A stretch of 5,710 bases of DNA from Deltaproteobacteria bacterium (lineage in GTDB: Bacteria > Desulfobacterota > Desulfobulbia > Desulfobulbales > BM004): the NCBI GenBank assembly GCA_019312685.1, contig JAFDCR010000192.1, positions 1 to 5,710 on the forward strand, written 5' to 3'. The stretch's first letter is position 1. The number at the start of each line of letters is the position of its first letter. A program made the translations under genes and the position numbers. The notes under the pieces were generated by a model. The model saw nothing but the letters and a program-made list of their open reading frames with translations. It had not been told where the DNA came from and ran no database searches. Positions 1-5,462 of this stretch are shown here, piece after piece.

Positions 1-100
1 CGGGATTTGCATAGGTCTTGCAGAACTTTTGCTTGTCCTCAACAACTATTCTTCCACAACCGTCGCATTTTTCAATTATAGGTTTAAAAAAACTCTGCAT
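1..100 (-). CDS. PxxKW family cysteine-rich protein, N-terminal part (runs off left edge)
   Basis: Only the first 33 residues are inside the window. They read MQSFFKPIIEKCDGCGRIVV and then EDKQKFCKTYANP. Visible are a C-x-x-C pair (C12, C15), a third cysteine (C27) and the sequence TYANP, which stands where the family-defining P-x-x-K-W motif would begin just past the edge. The pattern EKC-GC-R followed by a spaced cysteine and T-(Y/F)-x-(N/D)-P is what I recall for the short PxxKW cysteine-rich proteins of Desulfobacterota. Their function is not established; the cysteines suggest metal binding or redox chemistry, which is inference. The ATG start is well supported: it is preceded at 8 bases by AGAAGGAG, and an in-frame TAG lies just upstream. 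The gene is transcribed divergently from pilC. The lacking C-terminal half prevents a firm family call. Confidence 0.72.
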   Translation of the reverse strand, partial: MQSFFKPIIEKCDGCGRIVVEDKQKFCKTYANP

Positions 101-239
101 AATTTTATCTCCTTCTAAAAAAACGATAACGAATTTCTTTTTTATTATTCTTTCTCAGATTGTTCTTTAAAATTAAACTGTTATTATAAACTTGCACTTT
201 ATGCCTCTTCCCGGCAGCGCATATGATGCAAAACTTACA

Positions 240-268
240 ATTTTATAAAAAATTATCCATATTGTCAA
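240..268 (-). promoter_or_regulatory. Probable sigma-70 promoter for the PxxKW gene
   Basis: On the minus strand a perfect -35 hexamer TTGACA (268-263) is followed, after exactly 17 bases, by TAAAAT (245-240), five of six matches to the -10 consensus. Transcription would start near 233 and give an untranslated leader of about 130 bases before the ATG at 100. It is the best promoter match I found in the window. The leader is mostly A/T, with a short GC-richer patch around 201-222 that could fold weakly. Confidence 0.6.
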
Positions 269-316
269 CAAGCGAAATTCACACTTCTTTAGCTAAAAAA
301 CGGGGTAATTGTTCTA

Positions 317-345
317 TTGTATTAATATATTATTTTGTTTAAAAT
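317..345 (+). promoter_or_regulatory. Weak candidate promoter for pilC-eno
   Basis: TTGTAT (317-322) and TAAAAT (340-345) are separated by 17 bases. The -10 is good but the -35 matches consensus at only three of six positions. It is the best plus-strand pair I can see ahead of pilC and would give a leader of roughly 75 bases. In a tract this rich in A and T, such matches arise easily. Confidence 0.25.
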
Positions 346-428
346 TAAAAACTTGTTAACATAAGAATTCCAAGCAAATCAAATCAGATTTACTGATTGC
401 CTTAATCTCACCCGTAAGAGGTCTTGCA

Positions 429-1637
429 ATGCCACATTTTATTTGGAAGGGAAAAAATTCATACGGTGAAAGACGAAAAGGTATCATCGAGGCGCCAAAC
501 ATCGAAGCGGCTCATGCCCACCTGAAAAAAATCAGGATTACCCCCAGTAAAGTAAAAGAAAAACCGAAAGATATTTTCGAAAATATCGAACTCTTTCAGC
601 CAAAAGTTACTGGTAAAGATGTTGTTATTTTCACCAGGCAGCTTTCCACCATGATTGATGCAGGTCTTCCTCTGGTTCAGGGACTTGAAATACTTGGCAA
701 TCAACAAGAAAATCCCACATTCAAAAAAATTATTCTACAGGTGCGTGCTGATGTAGAAACCGGAACAACCTTTGCAGATGCCTTGAAAAAACACCCGAAA
801 GTCTTTGACTCGCTGTTTTGCAATATGGTTGAGGCCGGTGAAATCGGCGGTATTCTTGATACAATTCTGGCAAGACTTTCCATTTTTATGGAAAAAAGCA
901 TGACACTGAAAAAGAAGGTTAAAGGTGCCATGACCTACCCGATAATCTGTCTTTGTATCTCAATAGTTATTCTGGGTATTATTCTGATTTTTGTTGTGCC
1001 GGTTTTTGAGAAAATGTTCCAGGATTTCGGGGCAGCCCTGCCTGTTCCTACCCAAATAGTTGTTACAATGAGTAATATTGTAAAAAATAACTTCTTATAT
1101 TTTATTATCTTGATGGCCTTTTTAGTTTTCGCCTTTAAAAAGATTTATGCCACAGAAAAAGGGGAAAAGAAAATTGATGCCTTGATCCTTCAGGCGCCTG
1201 TTTTCGGTGACCTGGTCCGCAAGGTAGCTGTGGCTAAGTTTGCCAGGACCCTCGGTACCATGTTGAAAAGCGGTGTACCGATCCTCGAAAGCCTCCAGGT
1301 AGTTGCAAGAACAGCCGGCAATAAAGTTGTTGAGACTGCCGTTTTTCGAACGGCAGATGCTATCAGTGAAGGCCGCCCGATTGCAGAACCTCTGGAAGAG
1401 ACTGGGGTTTTCCCTGGTATGGTTATCCAGATGATCAATGTTGGCGAGGCGGTTGGCGCCCTAGACGCCATGCTTGAAAAAATTGCTGACTTTTATGATG
1501 AAGAGGTGGACCAGGCTGTGGAAAACCTGACTGCCATGATAGAACCTTTCATGATGGTCTTTCTCGGGGGAATGATCGGTGGTCTTGTTGTAGCAATGTA
1601 CCTCCCCATCTTTAAAATGGGTGAGGTTGTCGGCTAA
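429..1637 (+). CDS. pilC: Type IV pilus inner-membrane platform protein PilC (type II secretion F family)
   Basis: This 402-residue protein is full length for PilC/GspF, the polytopic inner-membrane platform that links the assembly ATPases to the growing pilus. Two copies of the T2SF domain are visible, roughly residues 66-190 and 268-392. The first begins with FTRQLSTMIDAGLPLVQGLE and includes the acidic motif VEAGEIGG (134-141). The second includes the matching VGEAVGALD (338-346). Three hydrophobic segments lie near 171-192, 222-236 and 371-391. A short N-terminal region (1-60) before the first domain, and the ending MYLPIFKMGEVVG, are typical of pilus PilC rather than GspF. The start is supported by AAGAGG seven bases upstream. 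No pilB, pilT or pilin gene is in view, so the rest of the machine must be encoded elsewhere. The stop is a double TAATAA, 31 bases before enolase, suggesting co-transcription with it. Confidence 0.93.
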   Translation: MPHFIWKGKNSYGERRKGIIEAPNIEAAHAHLKKIRITPSKVKEKPKDIFENIELFQPKVTGKDVVIFTRQLSTMIDAGLPLVQGLEILGNQQENPTFKKIILQVRADVETGTTFADALKKHPKVFDSLFCNMVEAGEIGGILDTILARLSIFMEKSMTLKKKVKGAMTYPIICLCISIVILGIILIFVVPVFEKMFQDFGAALPVPTQIVVTMSNIVKNNFLYFIILMAFLVFAFKKIYATEKGEKKIDALILQAPVFGDLVRKVAVAKFARTLGTMLKSGVPILESLQVVARTAGNKVVETAVFRTADAISEGRPIAEPLEETGVFPGMVIQMINVGEAVGALDAMLEKIADFYDEEVDQAVENLTAMIEPFMMVFLGGMIGGLVVAMYLPIFKMGEVVG

Positions 1638-1668
1638 TAAACAAAATAAACCAAACAAAAGGAAACCC

Positions 1669-2955
1669 ATGGGTGAAATAATAGGAATTATTGGCAGAGA
1701 AATTTTAGATTCAAGGGGCAATCCAACCGTTGAAGTCGATGTTTACCTTGATTCAGGCGTCATGGGAAGAGCACTTGTGCCATCCGGGGCCTCCACAGGT
1801 AAACGGGAAGCCCTGGAACTACGCGATACAAGAAAAAAAAGGTATCTTGGGAAAGGCGTTCAAAAAGCTGTTGCCAATATAAATGAGATTATCAGCCCTG
1901 CCCTTGTTGGTTTGGAATCAACTCAGCAGGTTAGCATTGATGAAACAATGCTGCGGCTCGATAAGACAGATAACAAAAAGAACCTTGGTGCCAATGCAAT
2001 TCTTGGGGTATCCATGGCAGCGGCAAGGGCTTCAGCCATTGAATTGGATTTACCGCTGTATGCCTACCTGGGAGGGGTGAACGCCAAAATACTCCCTGTT
2101 CCCATGATGAATGTTTTAAACGGTGGGGCCCATGCCGACAACAATGTTGATATCCAGGAATTCATGATTATGCCCCTCGGCGCTCCATCATTTGCAGAAG
2201 CACTCCGTTCTGGGGTCGAGGTATTTCACAGCTTAAAAAGTGTATTGAAAAAGGCCGGCCACCAAACTGCAGTTGGGGATGAAGGCGGTTTTGCTCCCAA
2301 TCTCAGATCCAATGAGGAGGCAATGGAGTCTCTCCTGGAAGCAATCCAAAAAGCCGGTTACAAACCTGGAAAAGATGTTTCCATCGCATTGGATGTCGCT
2401 GCCAGTGAACTGTATAATGCCAAAAATAATTGCTATATACTGGAGGCTGAGAAAAAAAAGAAGAAAACCGCAGATCAGCTGATAAGATTTTATGCTGAGT
2501 GGGTCAAAAAATACCCACTGGTTTCGATAGAGGACGGTTTGGATGAAAGTGACTGGACAGGTTGGGCAAATCTCTCTAAAGAACTAGGCGGCAAGGTGCA
2601 GTTGGTTGGGGATGATATATTCGTTACAAATACGAAAATTCTTGCCAAGGGCATTGCAAAAGGTATTGCAAACTCGATTTTAATAAAACTGAACCAGATA
2701 GGTACGGTGACCGAAACAATAGATGCGGTGACCATGGCACATAAGGCCAACTATACTGCGGTTATCTCACACCGTTCCGGGGAGACTGAGGATACGACTA
2801 TAGCTGACCTTGCAGTTGCTCTCAATACAGGCCAGATTAAAACAGGTGCACCTTCTCGAACCGACAGAGTCGCAAAATACAATCAGCTTTTACGAATTGA
2901 GGAAGAACTGGGTGCATCAGCAACTTATGCAGGCACAACTGGTATTTTTTTCTAA
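1669..2955 (+). CDS. eno: Enolase (phosphopyruvate hydratase)
   Basis: Enolase interconverts 2-phosphoglycerate and phosphoenolpyruvate in cytoplasmic glycolysis and gluconeogenesis. The 428-residue length is normal. Expected active-site residues are all present: H155 in GGAHADN, E164 in QEFM, general acid/base pair E205 (GDEGGFAPN) and K340 (LIKLNQIGT), magnesium ligands D242, E288 and D315, the H368-R369-S370 triad in SHRSGETED, and K391 in KTGAPSRTDR. I chose the ATG at 1669 because it has an AAAGGAAA-type ribosome binding site five bases away and begins at the family's usual MGEIIGIIGREILDSRG. An in-frame GTG at 1621 would add 16 unconserved residues and overlap the pilC end. Odd details are a five-lysine run at 262-266 and two A8 tracts (1833-1840 and 2452-2459). 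The enzyme should be functional. It is probably read through from pilC, though a promoter inside pilC cannot be excluded. Confidence 0.98.
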   Translation: MGEIIGIIGREILDSRGNPTVEVDVYLDSGVMGRALVPSGASTGKREALELRDTRKKRYLGKGVQKAVANINEIISPALVGLESTQQVSIDETMLRLDKTDNKKNLGANAILGVSMAAARASAIELDLPLYAYLGGVNAKILPVPMMNVLNGGAHADNNVDIQEFMIMPLGAPSFAEALRSGVEVFHSLKSVLKKAGHQTAVGDEGGFAPNLRSNEEAMESLLEAIQKAGYKPGKDVSIALDVAASELYNAKNNCYILEAEKKKKKTADQLIRFYAEWVKKYPLVSIEDGLDESDWTGWANLSKELGGKVQLVGDDIFVTNTKILAKGIAKGIANSILIKLNQIGTVTETIDAVTMAHKANYTAVISHRSGETEDTTIADLAVALNTGQIKTGAPSRTDRVAKYNQLLRIEEELGASATYAGTTGIFF

Positions 2956-3174
2956 ATAAAATTTATTAAATTGCCTGACAAACTTTGTTTGTTTGTTATC
3001 CTTTACTTATATATAAAGCCGACACTTTGGCAAATAAGGGTTTTAAAAGGTTTAGGTAATAAATTAGGCTTCTTCCTAAAGATAACGAAATAGTTGATAA
3101 TTGTTTCAGTTCTTGACAAAAAGCAATAATTTTGATTAGTTGGACATTATATATCAAAAGGAGGACCTTGACAT
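2956..3174. other. Intergenic region between eno and the IHF-like gene, with a possible promoter
   Basis: This 219-base AT-rich gap holds no gene I can support. Shortly after the enolase stop a weak hairpin, ACAAAC-TTT-GTTTGT (2978-2992), precedes a partly T-rich stretch. It could act as a poor terminator, but the stem is mostly A-T. Further small hairpins are possible at 3001-3018 (CTTTA/TAAAG) and 3064-3079 (TTAGG/CCTAA). A perfect TTGACA stands at 3113-3118, but nothing at 16-18 bases downstream resembles a -10 box (17 bases gives TTAGTT), so the promoter of the next gene is unresolved. The region ends with a strong ribosome binding site, AAGGAGG (3158-3164). Confidence 0.45.
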
Positions 3175-3459
3175 ATGACTCTAACAAAGGCTGATCTTGT
3201 CCAGAAGGTATATAAAAGCCATGATAATCTGACCAAAGCTCAGGCGACTCAGGCTGTCGAAGCCATGCTGAGTACAATGAAAAACTGCATGGCCAACGGC
3301 GAAGAATTACTTATCAGTGGTTTTGGTAAATTCAACGTCAAGGATAAAAAAGCCCGGCGGGGAAGAAACCCCCAAACCGGCCAGGAGCTTATCCTGGAAC
3401 CGAGAAGGGTTATCACTTTTAAACCGTCCGGCATACTTAGGTCAAAAATAAACGAGTAA
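3175..3459 (+). CDS. ihfA: Integration host factor alpha-like DNA-bending protein (HU/IHF family)
   Basis: The 94-residue protein belongs to the HU/IHF family of dimeric nucleoid proteins that bend DNA by inserting proline-tipped beta arms into the minor groove. The N-terminal two-helix region starts MTLTKADLVQKVY, as in IHF alpha. The core motif SGFGKF is at 48-53. The arm carries RRGRNPQTGQE (61-71) with the intercalating proline at P66, followed by RRVITFKPS (77-85), which ends the arm and the last strand. MTLTKADL and RRVxTFxP favour IHF alpha over HU, but the family boundary is blurred in Desulfobacterota and a generic HU-family label is the alternative. The start is firm: AAGGAGG lies ten bases upstream. 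The gene looks monocistronic, with a 219-base gap before it and a terminator-like hairpin after it. IHF-type proteins usually act on promoters, recombination and replication; the targets here are unknown. Confidence 0.85.
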   Translation: MTLTKADLVQKVYKSHDNLTKAQATQAVEAMLSTMKNCMANGEELLISGFGKFNVKDKKARRGRNPQTGQELILEPRRVITFKPSGILRSKINE

Positions 3460-3470
3460 CTCCAATTCGT

Positions 3471-3512
3471 TATAAAGCTTGTCTGCATCAGGATTTATTG
3501 CAGTTCTTTATA
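3471..3512 (+). repeat. Imperfect stem-loop downstream of the IHF-like gene
   Basis: TATAAAG (3471-3477) is complementary to CTTTATA (3506-3512), and inside it CTGCA (3483-3487) is complementary to TGCAG (3499-3503). Together they give 12 pairs with an asymmetric internal loop (5 and 2 bases) and an 11-base terminal loop. It ends only two bases before the next hairpin. It lacks its own T-tract, so it is not a terminator by itself; it could protect the 3' end of the upstream transcript or be part of a leader structure. Confidence 0.4.
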
Positions 3513-3514
3513 TC

Positions 3515-3556
3515 AAGGAGGTCTTCCGCTGAGATGAAGGGAATACCTCCTTTTTT
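3515..3556 (+). terminator. Probable intrinsic terminator or attenuator with Shine-Dalgarno arms
   Basis: AAGGAGGTCTTCC (3515-3527) pairs with GGAATACCTCCTT (3540-3552): 13 positions with one mismatch (C3523 against T3544) and a 12-base loop. A run of six T's (3551-3556) starts in the base of the stem and continues past it, as in a rho-independent terminator of the IHF-like gene. Unusually, the left arm is a full Shine-Dalgarno sequence and the right arm, ACCTCCTT, equals the 16S rRNA 3' end. The same bases can therefore start translation of the 13-codon frame at 3534. Termination of the upstream transcript is the simplest reading; regulation of the downstream gene is possible. Confidence 0.75.
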
Positions 3557-3575
3557 AGTTCATACAGTTGCATAA
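3534..3575 (+). CDS. Possible 13-codon leader peptide coupled to the ParB-like gene
   Basis: An ATG at 3534 opens the frame MKGIPPFLVHTVA and stops with TAA at 3573-3575, overlapping the ATG of the next gene as TAATG. A full AAGGAGG lies 12 bases upstream (3515-3521), a little farther than ideal, inside the terminator-like hairpin. The downstream gene has no ribosome binding site of its own, so reinitiation from this frame would explain how it is translated. The codons run through the right arm and T-tract of the hairpin, so a translating ribosome would disrupt it. Frames this short occur by chance, and the peptide resembles nothing I know. The overlap with the next start and the missing downstream ribosome binding site are the reasons to list it. 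Confidence 0.35.
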   Translation: MKGIPPFLVHTVA

Positions 3576-4537
3576 TGAATCAACATATATGTCCCGAAAA
3601 CACTGAAATCTCTCAGATCGACTTTGCCAATGCCTCCTACTCTATTTCCCCTGAGAGAGAGAGCATCCCAGATGAGTCATTATCTCATTCCATTGCCCAA
3701 TATGGCATCCTGCATCCCCCGATAATCAAAGAAAAAAATTCCGGCTTATTTGTAATAGTAACCGGCAGAAAAAGACTCACAGCCCTCCATACCCTTTTTC
3801 AGAAAGAAAAATCGTGCACTTGCATGGTAATCCCGGCCCAAATTCCTGAGATTGATACTTTTTCCATAATGCTTGAAGAGGTTCTAACCAGTAGGCAGCT
3901 TACACCAATAGAAAAAGCCATATTCCTGCAAAAAATATCTCCCTTGGCCGAAGAAAATCATATAGTAAAAAAATTCCTCCCACGCCTCGACCTCCCCCCT
4001 GCCCCTTTCAGCATAAAGCAGAGTATTATATTGCTCACACTTGAAGAATCCCTTGTCCTGGCAATCCACCACGGGACAATCAATGAAACGGTGGCACGGG
4101 ACATGCTGCCTCTTACTCCACAAGACAGACTGGCTGTTTTTAATATAATTTCATCCCTGCGGCTCAATACCGCTTACCAGAAAAAGCTGTTGAACATCTG
4201 CAGAGAACTGGCAGGCCGTGAAAATAGAACCATTATATCTATACTGGCGGATAACGGGGTACAGGACATTCTAAACCATAAGAAGGCAAACACTCCCCAG
4301 AAAACGAAAAACCTCATGAACTGGCTATCCGGCAGACACATGCCCAGAAGCCATCAGGCCGAAGTGGAATTCAAACGCTTTGTGGCTTCGATGCATTTAC
4401 CCCGGAATGTATCAGTGGATCATACCCCTTTTTTCGAGGATGACTCAGTCATTCTTTCAATAATCTTTTCAAATAGAGAATCCCTTCAAACTGCCTGGGA
4501 TACAATCAAAAATGAAATTGAAGACAAAGGTAATTAA
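3575..4537 (+). CDS. ParB-like N-terminal domain protein, divergent, function unknown
   Basis: The 320-residue protein has a ParB/Spo0J-type N-terminal domain at about 10-115. SLSHSIAQYGILHPPIIK (35-52) matches the usual L-x-x-SI-x-x-x-G-(I/L)-x-x-P segment, and TGRKRLTA (63-70) corresponds to the GERRxRA nucleotide-binding box. LTPIEKAIFLQKI (109-121) matches the LNPIEEA region. In canonical ParB an ENxQR motif precedes this; here only its E (E102) remains. Residues 146-215 resemble the ParB helix-turn-helix region (IKQSIILLTLEESL, then HHGTINETVARDMLPL). The C-terminal 90 residues, with GRHMPRSHQAEVEFKRF and a PFFEDD segment, do not look like the ParB dimerisation domain. No parA gene or parS-like palindrome is in view, so a chromosome segregation role is doubtful; a transcriptional or other CTP-switch role is possible. 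The ATG at 3575 is the only reasonable start (upstream in-frame TGA at 3530), but it has no ribosome binding site. Confidence 0.75.
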   Translation: MNQHICPENTEISQIDFANASYSISPERESIPDESLSHSIAQYGILHPPIIKEKNSGLFVIVTGRKRLTALHTLFQKEKSCTCMVIPAQIPEIDTFSIMLEEVLTSRQLTPIEKAIFLQKISPLAEENHIVKKFLPRLDLPPAPFSIKQSIILLTLEESLVLAIHHGTINETVARDMLPLTPQDRLAVFNIISSLRLNTAYQKKLLNICRELAGRENRTIISILADNGVQDILNHKKANTPQKTKNLMNWLSGRHMPRSHQAEVEFKRFVASMHLPRNVSVDHTPFFEDDSVILSIIFSNRESLQTAWDTIKNEIEDKGN

Positions 4538-5369
4538 GAACTGCCTGCAGAATTGCAGCAACTCGGATATCCGGGATATTCTCAGCCTTTCAGCCGCAGC
4601 GGCAAAACATGCAGGTGGCGTCCTGCTTGAACGTTTTGAAAAACCACATCAAATACAGCATAAAGGTTCTATAGATCTGGTAACGGAAGCAGACCTTGCT
4701 TCAGAAGAGCTGATTCTGGAAATACTGCAAAAGAATTTACCGGGAATAAAAATCCTTTCAGAAGAATCATTTTCTTCCTACAGCAGTCTACAGGATGAAC
4801 CTATCTGGATTATTGATCCACTTGATGGAACCACCAACTTCGCCCATAATTTTCCCTGGTTCAGTGTTTCAATCGCTTTTTATGACAAAGGTGGAAGCCA
4901 GGTGGGGGTAATTTACTGTCCCACATCGGATGAGATGTTCTGCTCCACATCGGATGGCGGGGCATGGCTGAATGACCAACGTATAAAAGTTTCAGAGGTG
5001 AATATATTGAACAGGGCCCTGGTTGCAACCGGGTTTCCCTATGATGTCCAGGAACGGCCTGACAGCATCATGGCTATGCTCAAAGCGGTCCTGTCCCACT
5101 CCCAGGGAGTCAGAAGACCCGGTGCCGCCACTCTGGATCTCGCCTGTCTGGCCTGCGGCAGGCTGGATGCATTTTGGGAGGTCGGGCTCAAGCCATGGGA
5201 CACGGCTGCCGGTTATCTGCTGGTTGAAGAGGCAGGGGGAATGCTCTCAACCTTTTCCGGGGAGCCCTTCTCACCTTTTAACCCGGAGATCCTGGCATCA
5301 AACAGTCTGGTTCATGGGGATATGATCGGTCTGCTTAAAGAATTCAGCTCTGCTCCCACACAGGTTTAA
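4512..5369 (+). CDS. Inositol monophosphatase family protein (SuhB-like)
   Basis: This 285-residue magnesium-dependent, lithium-sensitive-type phosphatase removes phosphate from inositol phosphates or related sugar phosphates; some homologues act on fructose 1,6-bisphosphate, NADP or PAP. All catalytic features are visible: KGSIDLVTEAD (51-61), the metal-binding glutamates E84-E85 in LSEES, motif WIIDPLDGTTNFAH (99-112) with metal ligands D102 and D105, RRPGAATLDLA (201-211), and the second motif KPWDTAAGYLLVEEAGG (217-233) with D220. The length is slightly above the usual 260-270 because of about 18 extra N-terminal residues. The ATG at 4512 lies 26 bases inside the ParB-like gene, with only a weak GGGA upstream, so translation is probably coupled. 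A later non-ATG start, for example the CTG at codon 12, cannot be ruled out. I leave the symbol empty because the substrate cannot be told from sequence. Confidence 0.93.
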   Translation: MKLKTKVIKNCLQNCSNSDIRDILSLSAAAAKHAGGVLLERFEKPHQIQHKGSIDLVTEADLASEELILEILQKNLPGIKILSEESFSSYSSLQDEPIWIIDPLDGTTNFAHNFPWFSVSIAFYDKGGSQVGVIYCPTSDEMFCSTSDGGAWLNDQRIKVSEVNILNRALVATGFPYDVQERPDSIMAMLKAVLSHSQGVRRPGAATLDLACLACGRLDAFWEVGLKPWDTAAGYLLVEEAGGMLSTFSGEPFSPFNPEILASNSLVHGDMIGLLKEFSSAPTQV

Positions 5370-5392
5370 TTTTATTCACCACGTCAATAAAC

Positions 5393-5407
5393 TTGGGAAA
5401 TTCCCAA
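5393..5407. promoter_or_regulatory. Perfect odd palindrome in the gap before the transglycosylase gene
   Basis: TTGGGAA-A-TTCCCAA is a perfect 15-base palindrome centred on a single A, in the 93-base AT-rich gap between the phosphatase and transglycosylase genes. As RNA it would form only a five-pair stem, TTGGG/CCCAA, with no proper T-tract after it, so it is a poor terminator. Its symmetry and its position about 55 bases before the next ATG would suit a binding site for a dimeric regulator. Nothing links it to a known regulator. Confidence 0.25.
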
Positions 5408-5462
5408 TCTTTGTAGTATAGATAAAAAAAGAGTAAAAAATCATAAAAGCAACAGCTGACAG

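Larger units (their letters stand above)
101..428. other. AT-rich divergent intergenic region between the PxxKW gene and pilC
   Basis: This 328-base gap holds no convincing gene. It contains the minus-strand promoter at 240-268 and a weak plus-strand candidate at 317-345. It also has a 10-base palindrome TTTAGCTAAA (288-297) and a small inverted repeat AATCAG/CTGATT (382-387 and 393-398) about 30 bases before pilC. Either small repeat could be chance in such AT-rich sequence. An ATG at 201 opens a 15-codon frame with no ribosome binding site, so I do not call it a gene. Confidence 0.6.

Noticed and set aside
201..248. 15-codon plus-strand frame in the divergent gap
   Set aside because: There is no ribosome binding site and no recognisable content, and it runs across the minus-strand -10 box.
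1621..1668. Longer enolase beginning at the GTG at 1621
   Set aside because: The 16 extra residues are lysine and asparagine rich, overlap the pilC end and are not part of enolase. The ATG at 1669 has a ribosome binding site and the conserved N-terminus.
2978..2992. Intrinsic terminator after enolase
   Set aside because: The six-pair stem is mostly A-T and the following stretch is not a clean T-run, so it is too weak to call.
3113..3141. Promoter for the IHF-like gene from TTGACA at 3113
   Set aside because: The -35 is perfect, but no sequence at 16-18 bases resembles a -10 box, so I did not list it as a promoter feature of its own.
2996..3277. Minus-strand 93-codon frame covering the gap before the IHF-like gene
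   Set aside because: It extends about 100 bases antisense into the well-supported IHF-like gene and has no family resemblance. The open frame is explained by AT-rich sequence with few stops by chance.
3545..3557. Fragment of the 16S rRNA 3' end, suggested by ACCTCCTT
   Set aside because: The match is only the anti-Shine-Dalgarno octamer. The flanking bases do not continue as 16S rRNA, and the octamer is explained as the complement of the SD-like arm of the hairpin.
5023..5325. Alternative 100-codon plus-strand frame within the phosphatase gene
   Set aside because: It is a shadow frame. The overlapping frame carries the conserved RRPGAATLDLA and WDTAAG motifs.
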